In this document: piece after piece, positions 46,366-55,664 of the stretch
Layout of the letters: the number at the start of each line of letters is the position of its first letter
Numbering within the stretch: position 1 is the first letter of the stretch
NCBI RefSeq assembly: GCF_900106765.1
Contig: NZ_FNNG01000009.1
Span: 60,565-124,564, forward strand
DNA: 64,000 nt
Origin: Tepidimicrobium xylanilyticum
Lineage (GTDB): Bacteria > Bacillota > Clostridia > Tissierellales > Tepidimicrobiaceae
Direction: 5' to 3'
Notes under the pieces: model-generated
Database searches by the model: none
Told to the model about the DNA's origin: nothing
The model's input: the letters and a program-made list of their open reading frames with translations, nothing else
Position numbers and translations under genes: made by a program

Positions 46366-48255
46366 TTGATAACTATTAACGAATTAAATAGGATTAAAGA
46401 GGATACCTTGGCAAAAATCAATGTAAGACGCGGGGAGCAGTCTATTATATCCTATGACAAAATAGATATGAAATCCAAAATGGTTCACGTGTTAGTATGT
46501 GGTGGTACTGGATGCCATTCTTCTCAAGGAGATGAAATTAGACAGCTATTAGAAAAGAAAGCTGAAGAAATAGGACTGGATAATATAAAGGTATCATTAA
46601 CAGGTTGTTTCGGTTTATGTGAAACTGGTCCTAATATAGTTATCTATCCAGAGGGTATATTCTATAGCCATGTTAAGCTAGAAGATGTTGATGAAATAGT
46701 AGAGGAACATTTTGTAAATGGAAATCTAGTAAAAAGGCTCTTGTACCAAGGAGCAGTTAAAGAAGAAGCCATTTTACCCGTTAATGAAGTGAATTTCTAT
46801 AAAAAACAAACTAGGGTGGCTTTAAGAAACTGCGGACTTATAAATCCTGAAGATATCGATGAATACATAGCCTTCGACGGCTACCAAGCTTTAGCTAAGG
46901 TATTAACTGAAATGAGCCAACAAGAGGTAATCGATTTCGTTAAGGCTGCCAATGTAAGGGGAAGGGGTGGAGCAGGCTTCCCAGCAGGCGTAAAATGGGA
47001 AACTGCCTATAGGTATTCAGCAGATAAAAAATATGTAATATGCAATGCGGACGAAGGGGATCCGGGTGCTTTTATGGATAGGTCCATATTGGAGGGAGAT
47101 CCTCATTCTGTATTGGAAGCTATGGCTATCTGTGGTTATGCAATAGGTTCCGATCAAGGTTATATATATGTAAGAGCAGAGTATCCTATAGCAGTAAAAA
47201 GATTAAAAATTGCCATAGAACAGGCCAAGGAAAAGGGCCTATTAGGCAAAAACATATTAGGAACAGATTTTAGTTTCGATATAGAGTTAAGATTAGGAGC
47301 AGGAGCTTTTGTATGTGGTGAAGGAACTGCTTTAATGGAATCCATAGAAGGCAGGAGAGGAATGCCAAGGACTAAAATCCACAGAACTGCTCATAAAGGC
47401 TTATGGGGGAAACCGACGGTAATAAATAATGTGGAAACTTTTGCAAACATCCCGGTAATATTTCAAAAAGGAGTAGAGTGGTTTAAAAATATCGGCACAG
47501 AGGATTCACCGGGAACCAAAGTATTTGCATTAGGAGGTAAGATTAACAACACTGGATTAGTTGAAATACCTATGGGAATTACATTGAGGGACATTATTTA
47601 CGACATAGGTGGAGGCATACCTAATGGGAAAGAATTTAAGGCAGTTCAAACAGGAGGACCTTCTGGTGGTTGTATACCAAAGGAATACATAGATACTCCT
47701 GTAGATTTTAAATCCTTAGCAGAGTTGGGTTCCATAATGGGTTCTGGTGGAATGGTTGTAATGGATGAGGATAATTGCATGGTAGATATAGCAAGATTTT
47801 TCTTGGATTTTACCGTAGAAGAATCCTGCGGTAAATGTGTTCCATGTAGGGAAGGAACTAAACGAATGTTAGAAATATTAGAAAGGATAACCAATGGGGA
47901 AGGAACTCCAGAGGATTTAGATAGGCTAGAATCCCTATCTGAAACCATAACCAATGGTTCCTTATGCGGTCTAGGACAAACTGCTGCAAATCCAGTAATA
48001 TCTACTATGAAGTATTTTAGGGATGAATATGAAGCCCATGTATACGAAAAGAGATGTCCAGCCGGTTCATGCCAAGCCCTATTACAGTTCTTTATTACAG
48101 AAAATTGTATAGGCTGTACTAAATGTGCTAGAAACTGTCCTGTTTCTTGCATTAGTGGAAAAGTAAAGGAAAGACATGTAATAAATACCGATGAATGTAT
48201 TAAATGTGGTACTTGTATGGAGGTTTGTCCAGTTGGAGCTGTAATCAAGAGATAG
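46366..48255 (+). CDS. NuoF-like NADH-binding flavoprotein subunit with C-terminal ferredoxin domain
   Basis: 629 residues. N-terminal thioredoxin-like [2Fe-2S] region (CGGTGCHSS about 42 and CFGLCETGP about 83), then the NuoF core with RGRGGAGFPAG (NADH site, about 198) and NADEGDPGAFMDR (FMN site, about 226), the [4Fe-4S] motif SCGKCVPCREG (about 489), and two C-terminal [4Fe-4S] clusters (CIGCTKCARNCP, CIKCGTCMEVCP). This is the HydB/HylB layout that enables flavin-based bifurcation between NAD and ferredoxin. TTG start at 46366, 7 nt after GGAGG. Confidence 0.94.
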   Translation: MITINELNRIKEDTLAKINVRRGEQSIISYDKIDMKSKMVHVLVCGGTGCHSSQGDEIRQLLEKKAEEIGLDNIKVSLTGCFGLCETGPNIVIYPEGIFYSHVKLEDVDEIVEEHFVNGNLVKRLLYQGAVKEEAILPVNEVNFYKKQTRVALRNCGLINPEDIDEYIAFDGYQALAKVLTEMSQQEVIDFVKAANVRGRGGAGFPAGVKWETAYRYSADKKYVICNADEGDPGAFMDRSILEGDPHSVLEAMAICGYAIGSDQGYIYVRAEYPIAVKRLKIAIEQAKEKGLLGKNILGTDFSFDIELRLGAGAFVCGEGTALMESIEGRRGMPRTKIHRTAHKGLWGKPTVINNVETFANIPVIFQKGVEWFKNIGTEDSPGTKVFALGGKINNTGLVEIPMGITLRDIIYDIGGGIPNGKEFKAVQTGGPSGGCIPKEYIDTPVDFKSLAELGSIMGSGGMVVMDEDNCMVDIARFFLDFTVEESCGKCVPCREGTKRMLEILERITNGEGTPEDLDRLESLSETITNGSLCGLGQTAANPVISTMKYFRDEYEAHVYEKRCPAGSCQALLQFFITENCIGCTKCARNCPVSCISGKVKERHVINTDECIKCGTCMEVCPVGAVIKR

Positions 48256-48271
48256 AAATGGGAGGTTTATT

Positions 48272-49210
48272 ATGGGAAATGTAACTCTTACTATAGATGG
48301 GCAAAAGGTAACAGTGCCCAAGGATTATTATATTATTCAAGCAGCAAAGAAAATAGGCATAGATATTCCTGCTCTATGCTATGACCCCAATTTAGAGGTA
48401 GTTTCTGCTTGTAGGCTCTGCTTAGTAGAGATAGAGGGAAGAAAAAAGTTAGAAGCTTCCTGTTCTACTAAGGTAAGGGAAGGGATGGTTGTATATACCG
48501 AATCGGAAAGGGTAGTGGCCATGAGGAGGGAAATTCTACAACTCCTTTTAGACAACCATCCTAATGATTGTTTAACCTGTCAAAAAGCAGGTGAATGCTT
48601 ACTTCAGACCTATGCCTATAGATATGATGTTAAGTTTAGGAAACACGGTGGGGCAAGAAGACCTAATTATGTAGACACATCCAGTCCTTATATATTAAAG
48701 GACGATAGCAAGTGTATCCTGTGTGGTAAATGTGTAAGAACCTGTGCTCAGGTTCACGATAGAAAGGTTTTATCCTTTGCAGGCAGGGGTTTTGACACCC
48801 GAATAGTTGCTGATGCAGATTTTACACTAGAGGAATCTACCTGTGTATCCTGTAATAGATGTGTAACTGTATGTCCAGTAGGAGCTTTAGTGGATAAGAG
48901 GCTATTAGGAAAAACTAGAGTTTGGGATAGCGATATAAAGGGTGTTAAATGTAAAGCTTGTGATTATGGATGTAATTTTGAAGTAATATCTAAAAGGGGA
49001 AAAAATATTGCAGTAAGGGCAAAAGCTCCATCTGAAGGAAGGCCTTTATGCTTAAAGGGAAGGCTTACTACTGAATTTCTATATGTAAATGAACCTGAGA
49101 CTCCTTATAAAAAGGTTAATGGAAAGTTTGTAGAAACTAGTTGGAAGGAAGCTTTAGAATTGGGTGATGTATTCGAAAAATTATTACTAGAAGAGGAGAA
49201 AAGCAAGTAG
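48272..49210 (+). CDS. NuoG N-terminal-like iron-sulfur subunit (HylA-like)
   Basis: 312 residues: N-terminal [2Fe-2S] (CYDPNLEVVSACRLC), His-Cys [4Fe-4S] (HPNDCLTCQKAGEC), two ferredoxin-type [4Fe-4S] clusters (CILCGKCVRTC, CVSCNRCVTVCP), then the start of a Mopterin 4Fe-4S domain (CKACDYGCNFEV) that ends at about residue 310. It strongly resembles the first 300 residues of the adjacent FdhA, as though the gene were duplicated and shortened. It would wire the NuoF-like subunit to FdhA. ATG after GGGAGG. Confidence 0.9.
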   Translation: MGNVTLTIDGQKVTVPKDYYIIQAAKKIGIDIPALCYDPNLEVVSACRLCLVEIEGRKKLEASCSTKVREGMVVYTESERVVAMRREILQLLLDNHPNDCLTCQKAGECLLQTYAYRYDVKFRKHGGARRPNYVDTSSPYILKDDSKCILCGKCVRTCAQVHDRKVLSFAGRGFDTRIVADADFTLEESTCVSCNRCVTVCPVGALVDKRLLGKTRVWDSDIKGVKCKACDYGCNFEVISKRGKNIAVRAKAPSEGRPLCLKGRLTTEFLYVNEPETPYKKVNGKFVETSWKEALELGDVFEKLLLEEEKSK

Positions 49211-49222
49211 GAGTTGAATAAG

Positions 49223-51901
49223 ATGGCTAATATAACCATTAATGGAAAGATGTATAATGTGGCTGATAATATTACAGTACTTGAAGCTTGCAGAAAATTA
49301 GGAATAGACATACCAACTTTATGTTATGACCATAGATTAGAACCCCATGCTGCATGTAGATTATGCTTAGTTGAATTGAAAGGGAAAGGAAAGCTTGAAA
49401 CCTCTTGTTCCCTTAAGGTAAGAGATGGAATGGTCATTGAAACTCACAGCGAAAAGGTAATAAGGGCAAGAAGAGAAATATTGGATTTATTATTTTCAAA
49501 CCACCCAAACGATTGTTTGACTTGTAGCAAATCAGGATCATGTAAACTGCAGGACTATTGCTTTGAATATGGGGTTGAGATGGGGTCGTATAAGGGCGAG
49601 AAGAAGAACTACCCTATAGATGACTCTAACCCTTTCTATACTTATGACCCTAATAAATGTATACTGTGTGGTAAATGCGTTAGGGTATGTTCTGAGCTTC
49701 AATGTACCAATGCAATAGGATTGGAAAATAGGGGATTCAATACTAAGGTAGTTACCCCCTTTGATTTAGGATTAGCTACTTCTAATTGTGTATCCTGTGG
49801 AAACTGTGTAGCAGCTTGCCCTGTGGGAGCCTTAATGCCTAAGAGGAAGGAAAAGTTTAGGCTTTGGGAGGTAAAGAAAGTTAAGACTACCTGTTCCTAT
49901 TGTGGTGTAGGCTGTCAGATGGAATTGCTAGTTAAAGGCGGCAGGGTTGTGGGAGTAGAGCCAGTTAAGGGAAAGGCTAATAATGGCTTACTATGCGTAA
50001 AGGGCAGATTTGGCTATTCCTTTATAAATCACCCGGACAGGCTAAAAAAGCCCCTTATTAAGAAGAACGGTAAATTTGAAGAGGCTAGCTGGGATGAAGC
50101 TTATAAGCTAATAGTAAATAAGATTAAGGAAATTAAAGAAAAAAATGGTCCAGAAGCCTTTGCCGGCCTTACTTCTGCTAGATGTACCAATGAGGAAAAT
50201 TATTTATTCCAGAAAATGTTTAGGGCTGTTATAGGAACCAATAATGTGGACCATTGTGCCCGCCTCTGACATGCCTCAACAGTTGCAGGTCTTGCAACAA
50301 CATTGGGCAGTGGTGCCATGACCAATAGTATTGAGGAGATATTAAATACCGATGCTATATTCGTAATAGGTTCTAATACCACTGAAAATCATCCAGTAAT
50401 TGGAACGGTCATGAAGAGGGCAGTGAAAAGAGGAGCAAAACTAATAGTAGCAGATCCAAGAAGGATTGAATTAGCAGATTATGCAGATGTATTCTTACAG
50501 ATAAAACCAGGAACTAACATTGCCCTCTTAAATGGGATGATGAATGTAATCATTAATAATGATTTATATGATAAGAAGTTCATAGAAGAGAGAACAGAAA
50601 ACTTTGGGGAGTTTAAAGAGCTAATAATGGATTATACCCCCGATAGAGTAGCCAAAATATGTGGCGTTAAAGAAGAGGATATTGTAAAGGCTGCTCTCAT
50701 TTATGCTAAAGCTGAAAAAGCAGGAATTTATTATGCTATGGGAATAACTCAACATACTACGGGAACTCATTCGGTAATGAGCATATCCAATTTAAGTTTA
50801 CTCTGTGGTAATATTGGAAAGGAATCGGCTGGAGTTAATCCATTAAGAGGACAAAACAATGTTCAAGGAGCTTGCGATATGGGTGGATTGCCAGCCGATT
50901 TACCAGGCTATCAGAAGGTATTCAATCCAGAAGTTCAGGAGAAGTTTGAAAGCTTGTGGGAGACCAGTATTCCAAATAGAGCAGGTCTAACCATTCCTGA
51001 AATATTGGATGCAGCAGAAAAAGGAGATATTAAATTCATATATATAATGGGTGAAAACCCAATGGTATCCGACCCGGATATTAACCACGTAAGGAAGGCC
51101 TTAACCAATTTAGACTTCCTAGTGGTACAGGATATATTCCTAACGGAAACAGCGGAATTAGCCGATGTAGTATTACCTGCTGCCTCCTTTGCGGAAAAGG
51201 ACGGAACCTTTACTAATACGGAAAGAAGGGTTCAAAGGGTTAGAAAGGCCATTGAGCCAGTTGGAGATGCTAAGCCCGATTGGCAAATCTTAATGGAGCT
51301 AATGAATAGGCTGGGCTATAATAAAAAATACCTACATCCTTCTGAGATAATGGAGGAAATTAGAAGGGTTGTACCCCAGTATGGCGGAATAACCTACGAT
51401 AGAATAGAAGAAGAAGGCATCCAATGGCCTTGTCCAGATATAGATCATCCAGGAACCAAGTATCTCCATAAGGATACCATTGCTAGGGGTAAAGGACTAT
51501 TTATGGCAATAGACCATAGGCAGAGTGCAGAAGTTGCAGATCCGGAATACCCATTTATATTTACTACAGGAAGGGTACTCTACCACTACCACACTAGGAC
51601 TATGACAGGAAGGGTTGAAGGATTGAATAAACTGTCCCCTAGATCCTATGTGGAGATAAATGAGGTAACGGCCAATAAATTAGGCATTTCCCATGGGGAA
51701 AAGGTAAGATTAACTTCAAGAAGAGGTAGCATTATCACCTGGGCTAAAGTTACCGACATAGTAGACGAAAATGTATTGTTTATGCCCTTCCACTTTGCTG
51801 AAGGGGCAGCTAATTACCTAACCAATACTAAATTAGACTCTATTGCTAAAATTCCAGAATTGAAAGTAGCTGCTGTTAGATTGGAAAGATTAGGGAGTTG
51901 A
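49223..51901 (+). CDS. fdhA: selenocysteine formate dehydrogenase alpha subunit, UGA recoded
   Basis: 892 residues in one frame if TGA 50267-50269 is read as selenocysteine (residue 349). The context HCARL-U-HASTVAG is the conserved active site of FdhF-type formate dehydrogenases. Before it lie a [2Fe-2S], a His-Cys and two ferredoxin-type [4Fe-4S] clusters and the Mopterin Fe4S motif CSYCGVGCQME (about 229); after it the molybdopterin domains (MGENPMVSDPDINH, PFIFTTGRVLYHYH) run to the end. TTG 49214 is possible but ATG 49223 is 9 nt after GGAG. Read as two genes it would lose the catalytic residue, so annotation as two ORFs would be an error. Interconverts formate and CO2 with Mo- or W-bis-pterin cofactor. 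Confidence 0.95.
50267..50305 (+). promoter_or_regulatory. bacterial SECIS element
   Basis: Starting at the UGA, the RNA can fold an apical stem GTTGC (50282-50286) / GCAAC (50294-50298) with loop AGGTCTT. The Escherichia coli fdhF SECIS has the same GTTGCAGGTCT apical loop at the same distance. This is the SelB binding site needed to insert selenocysteine. Confidence 0.85.
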
Positions 51902-51905
51902 AAGC

Positions 51906-52394
51906 ATGTTTAAAGTAGGAATAATTACAGCCAGTGATAAGGGATGTGCTGGAGAAAGGGAAGATTTAAGCGGAAAAATTATAAAGGAAATTGTAGAATC
52001 AAAAGGCTACAAGGTAGAAAAATCAGTGATTCTTCCTGATGATGAAAAGTCTCTTTTAGAAGAGATGATTCATATGGCCGATGAATTGAAGCTAGATTTA
52101 ATTTTAACCACAGGAGGGACGGGATTTAGCAAAAGAGATGTAACTCCTGAAGCTACAATTAAAGCTTGCGATAGGATGGCTAATGGAATAGCTGAGGCTA
52201 TAAGATACTATAGCCTCAGCATTACCCCCAGGGCTATGTTATCTAGAGCCGTATCAGGCATAAGGGGAGAAACCCTAATAGTAAATCTTCCAGGAAGTCC
52301 AAAAGCAGTCAAAGAATCCTTAGAATATATAATAGATAGCCTTCACCATGGTTTGGAGATACTTAAAGGCCAAACTGGTGATTGCGCTAGGTAG
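51906..52394 (+). CDS. MogA/MoaB family molybdopterin adenylyltransferase
   Basis: 162 residues. Adenylates molybdopterin before metal insertion. TTGGTGFSKRDVTPEAT (about 73-90) and the RAVSGIRGETLIVNLPGSPKAV segment near 120 are the MPT-binding signatures shared by MoaB and MogA. ATG 51906, 5 nt after fdhA, so translationally linked. Confidence 0.93.
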   Translation: MFKVGIITASDKGCAGEREDLSGKIIKEIVESKGYKVEKSVILPDDEKSLLEEMIHMADELKLDLILTTGGTGFSKRDVTPEATIKACDRMANGIAEAIRYYSLSITPRAMLSRAVSGIRGETLIVNLPGSPKAVKESLEYIIDSLHHGLEILKGQTGDCAR

Positions 52395-52402
52395 GTGTTG
52401 GT

Positions 52403-53017
52403 ATGAAAGAATTTGGCACAGCTGTTATACTAGCTGGTGGCAAGAGTAGCCGCATGGGTTTTGATAAACAGCTGTTGAAGATAAACGAAAGAAGGCTTAT
52501 AGATAGCTTAAGGAGAAAATTAAGTAAGCTATTCGATGAAATAATAGTGGTAACCAATAAATCCGAATACTATCTAGGCTTTAGCGATAAAATAACCAAG
52601 GATATAATAGTGGGAAAGGGGCCCCTATCTGGAATCCATGCAGGTCTTACGGTAGCCAATTCCCATTATGTATACTTCATAGCTTGTGACATGCCAAATA
52701 TAAACCTGGACTATATACAATATATGAAGAGTCAGATAGAGGGGGCAAATGTAAAAGCCTGTGTAACAAAGTATGGAGAATGGATTGAGCCTTTTAACGC
52801 TTTTTATTCTAAGGGTATAATAGAAGATATTGAAGAACACCTAACCCAAAATAGAAGGTCTGTAAACTCCCTATTGTCTAAATTAAAAGTCCATTATATA
52901 GAGGAAGAAAAGGCTAGGGAGTTCAGTCCCAATTGGGATATGTTCTTAAATTTAAATACAAAAGAGGAATTATACGACTATTTAAAGACCATAAATAGTC
53001 AAAATTGGGGTAGATAG
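52403..53017 (+). CDS. mobA: molybdenum cofactor guanylyltransferase
   Basis: 204 residues. N-terminal nucleotidyltransferase loop ILAGGKSSRMGFDKQLL (about 9-25) and FIACDMPNIN (about 92), the GTP-binding and metal-binding motifs of MobA. Adds GMP to the pterin to make the bis-MGD cofactor required by FdhA. ATG 52403. Overlaps in operon with fdhD, one nucleotide between them. Confidence 0.92.
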   Translation: MKEFGTAVILAGGKSSRMGFDKQLLKINERRLIDSLRRKLSKLFDEIIVVTNKSEYYLGFSDKITKDIIVGKGPLSGIHAGLTVANSHYVYFIACDMPNINLDYIQYMKSQIEGANVKACVTKYGEWIEPFNAFYSKGIIEDIEEHLTQNRRSVNSLLSKLKVHYIEEEKAREFSPNWDMFLNLNTKEELYDYLKTINSQNWGR

Positions 53018-53018
53018 G

Positions 53019-53801
53019 ATGGAGAGTATTAAAAGGGTAAATATAGTAAGAATAAAAGGGGATGAAGCCAAGGAAGAGGAGGATGTGGTAATAAAAGAAT
53101 ATCCCTTTACCATATTCATAAACGATGAGGAGGTAATAACTCTTCTTTGTAGTCCCGGTTCCTTAAAGGAGTTAATGGTAGGCTTTCTCTATTCCGAAGG
53201 TTTCCTAACCTCCTTACAAGATATAGATAGAATTTCAATTGATGAAGATAAGGGTTTAGGTTATATTTACCTAAAGAATATAAACCAATTTAGTGAAAAA
53301 CTAAGGGGAAAAAGAACCATAACCTCAGGCTGTGGCAAGGGGACTCTATTTTATAATGTCTTAGATTCCTTCAAGTCTAAGAAAATAGAAAAACCCTTAG
53401 CTGTAGAAGTGGAAAGGATTAAGGAGCTTATAAGGGAATTTAATAAAAAATCGGAGCTCTTCCTAAATACAGGTGGAGTCCACAGCTGTGCTTTATGTAG
53501 TAAAGATGATATAATTCTGTTTGAAGAAGATATAGGAAGGCATAATGCCCTAGATAAGATATTTGGGAAAGCCCTATTAGAGGGAGTTGAAACCAAGGAT
53601 AAGATAATTCTAACCAGCGGAAGGATATCCTCTGAAATCCTTATAAAATCTGCTAAAAGGCAGGTTCCAGTAATAGTATCCCGCTCAGCCCCCACCAGTT
53701 TATCGGTGGACTTGGCAGAGGAATTAGGAATCACCCTTATAGGATTTGCCAGAGGACAAAAAATGAATATCTACACAAATTTTCCGAGCTTGATTTTCTA
53801 A
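53019..53801 (+). CDS. fdhD: FdhD formate dehydrogenase accessory sulfurtransferase
   Basis: 260 residues. FdhD takes sulfur from a cysteine desulfurase and transfers it to the Mo/W of FdhA. Conserved LMVGFLYSEGFL (about 49-60), HNALDKIFGKALLEG (about 175) and TSGRISSEILIKSAKRQVPV segments. The catalytic CxxC is reduced here to GCGKG (Cys about 106), so one of the two usual cysteines is absent; other cysteines lie at HSCALC (about 156-159). Follows mobA by 1 nt. Confidence 0.92.
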   Translation: MESIKRVNIVRIKGDEAKEEEDVVIKEYPFTIFINDEEVITLLCSPGSLKELMVGFLYSEGFLTSLQDIDRISIDEDKGLGYIYLKNINQFSEKLRGKRTITSGCGKGTLFYNVLDSFKSKKIEKPLAVEVERIKELIREFNKKSELFLNTGGVHSCALCSKDDIILFEEDIGRHNALDKIFGKALLEGVETKDKIILTSGRISSEILIKSAKRQVPVIVSRSAPTSLSVDLAEELGITLIGFARGQKMNIYTNFPSLIF

Positions 53802-53934
53802 GGCTTAGGCTATGAAAATTAAGCCGATGGGTATGAGGAGAAATCCTTATGCCTCCCGTATTTGGAAAGGAAAATGATAAGTTTAGCCATATTCATATGG
53901 CTTTATAGTCCTTTCCAAGGACTTTTTCTTTTTT
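53802..53934 (+). ncRNA. structured leader, candidate Moco/tungsten-cofactor riboswitch
   Basis: An 11-bp stem (53829-53839 / 53844-53854) is capped by a GAAA tetraloop (53840-53843). GGAAAGG (53864-53870) can pair with CCTTTCC (53910-53916), enclosing an 8-bp hairpin (53885-53892 / 53895-53902). CCTTTCC overlaps the terminator stem AGTCCTT/AAGGACT (53907-53913 / 53917-53923) that precedes TTTTCTTTTTT. The two pairings are exclusive, the classic layout of a transcription-attenuating riboswitch. The GNRA-capped helix and position before tupA fit the Moco RNA motif family, which also reads tungsten cofactor. Family membership is inference; no alignment was run. Confidence 0.6.
53907..53934 (+). 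terminator. intrinsic terminator of tupA leader
   Basis: Perfect 7-bp stem AGTCCTT / AAGGACT with TCC loop followed by TTTTCTTTTTT, 44 nt upstream of the tupA start. It would truncate the transcript unless the alternative pairing GGAAAGG/CCTTTCC forms. Confidence 0.85.
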
Positions 53935-53977
53935 AAAAGTTTTAGAACTCAAAAAATACAAAGAGGAGATGATTCCA

Positions 53978-54910
53978 ATGAAAAGGATATTAGCACTAAC
54001 CTTAAGTATTTTACTTATCTTTACTGTGCTAGTAGGCTGTACACCCAAGGATGAGGGTCAAGATGTAGGTGAAGTTGAGGAAAATGTAGACAGTGTGGAA
54101 GAAAATGATGTGGTAGAAAATGGTGTAGAAGAAGAAACAGGTGGTAGGATTATATTGGCTACCACTACTAGTACTCAAGATAGTGGACTATTAGACTACA
54201 TATTGCCAATATTTGAAGAGGAGACTGGCATAGAGGTGGATGTAATAGCCGTTGGTACAGGAAAGGCCTTGCAAATGGGAAGAGATGGGGATGCAGACAT
54301 TCTTTTAGTTCATGCTAAGGAATCTGAGGAAGAGTTTGTAGCGGAAGGATATGGAAAGGTAAGGAAGGATGTAATGTATAATGACTTTATCCTTGTAGGT
54401 CCTAAGGAAGATCCTTTAAACCTAAAGGAGAACTCACCAAATGATATTTTAGAAGGCCTAAAGACCATTGCTAAAAATGAATATACCTTCATTTCCAGGG
54501 GAGACGATTCAGGAACCCATAAGAAAGAGCTTTCCATATGGAAGGAAGCCCAAATAGAACCAGCAGGAGAATGGTATCTGGAGGCTGGCTCCGGTATGGG
54601 AGATGTGTTAAAGATTAGCGATGAAAAACAAGCTTACACCATTAGTGATAGGGCAACCTACTTAAGCATGAGAGATACTCTAGATTTAGACATAATAATA
54701 GAAGGTGATGAGAATCTATTCAACCAATACGGTATAATACCTGTAAATCCAGAGAAATTCGATGATGAAGTAAAGGAAAGAATCGACGAAGAAGGTGCAG
54801 AAAGGTTTATGGATTGGCTGTTATCTCCTGATACCCAGCTGTTAATAGGAGAATATGGAGTTGAAGAATACGGAATGCCATTATTTGTGCCAAATGCAAA
54901 ACTTGACTAA
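53978..54910 (+). CDS. tupA: tungstate ABC transporter substrate-binding lipoprotein
   Basis: 310 residues. Lipobox LVGC (Cys about 20), acidic linker, then the hallmark ATTTSTQDSGLLDYILPIFEEETG (about 61) and SRGDDSGTHKKELSIWKE (about 172) of TupA, which binds tungstate very tightly, as against ModA for molybdate. ATG 53978 is 9 nt after AGAGGAG. With TupBC downstream it supplies W for the formate dehydrogenase. Confidence 0.92.
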   Translation: MKRILALTLSILLIFTVLVGCTPKDEGQDVGEVEENVDSVEENDVVENGVEEETGGRIILATTTSTQDSGLLDYILPIFEEETGIEVDVIAVGTGKALQMGRDGDADILLVHAKESEEEFVAEGYGKVRKDVMYNDFILVGPKEDPLNLKENSPNDILEGLKTIAKNEYTFISRGDDSGTHKKELSIWKEAQIEPAGEWYLEAGSGMGDVLKISDEKQAYTISDRATYLSMRDTLDLDIIIEGDENLFNQYGIIPVNPEKFDDEVKERIDEEGAERFMDWLLSPDTQLLIGEYGVEEYGMPLFVPNAKLD

Positions 54911-54973
54911 TAGGAATAGTAAGCTGCATATTAAATTTATGATATGCAGCTTATGTTTTAGGTGGTGAATTAT

Positions 54974-55663
54974 GTGGATTACATACAGGAAGGTTTTAAG
55001 GAAGCTTTAAAACTACTTATAGGGTTTGATAAGGAAGTATATGGCATAATATCCCTATCCTTAATCGTTTCGACTACAGCTACTATAATAGCATCCTTTC
55101 TTTGCATTCCCCTTGGAATTCATCTAGGCTTGAAGGAATTTAAGGGTAAAAGGGCCTTTTCTCGAATACTATATACCTTTATGAGCATTCCTTCTGTCAT
55201 TGTAGGCTTAGTAGTTGCCATTTTGCTTTCAAGAAGGGGGCCTTTTGGAAAGTTTGACCTTCTTTATACTCCTAAGGCTATGATTATAGCTCAAACATTA
55301 TTGGTAACCCCATTGATTTTAGGCCTTACCTACAGCCTTTCTAAAAATAGGGGAAAGGAGATAGAAAGGATAGGCCAAACCTTAGGAGGGAATAAACTAG
55401 ATATTATAATACTGATAATTAAAGAGCTTAAATTGGATTTAATGGTTAATATAGTAACTGCCTTTTCTAGGGCCATATCTGAAGTTGGAGCAGTTATGAT
55501 AGTAGGGGGTAACATCAGGAATAGAACCAGAGTTATTACCACTACCATATCCATGATGAACTCCATGGGAGATTATCCTATGGCCATAGCCTTAGGCATA
55601 GTTTTACTCATAATTTCCTTTGGAATTAATAGTTTAATCTATTCTTATAGTGGGGATGATTAG
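54974..55663 (+). CDS. tupB: tungstate ABC transporter permease
   Basis: 229 residues with five to six helices; BPD_transp_1 domain with the EAA loop RIGQTLGGNKLDIIILIIKEL. AGGTGG (54959-54965) supports GTG 54974 as start; GTG codons at 54962 and 54965 overlap the ribosome site. Ends one base before the ATP-binding protein start. Confidence 0.92.
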   Translation: MDYIQEGFKEALKLLIGFDKEVYGIISLSLIVSTTATIIASFLCIPLGIHLGLKEFKGKRAFSRILYTFMSIPSVIVGLVVAILLSRRGPFGKFDLLYTPKAMIIAQTLLVTPLILGLTYSLSKNRGKEIERIGQTLGGNKLDIIILIIKELKLDLMVNIVTAFSRAISEVGAVMIVGGNIRNRTRVITTTISMMNSMGDYPMAIALGIVLLIISFGINSLIYSYSGDD

Positions 55664-55664
55664 T

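Noticed and set aside
48082..48321. Minus-strand ORFs within the fdh cluster and elsewhere
   Set aside because: They lie opposite strongly conserved coding genes, lack ribosome sites and show no family motif; they are shadows.
49214..50269. Independent 351-residue Fe-S protein ahead of a separate molybdopterin protein
   Set aside because: The two stretches share one frame with an in-frame UGA in the exact FdhF selenocysteine context, so they are one gene.
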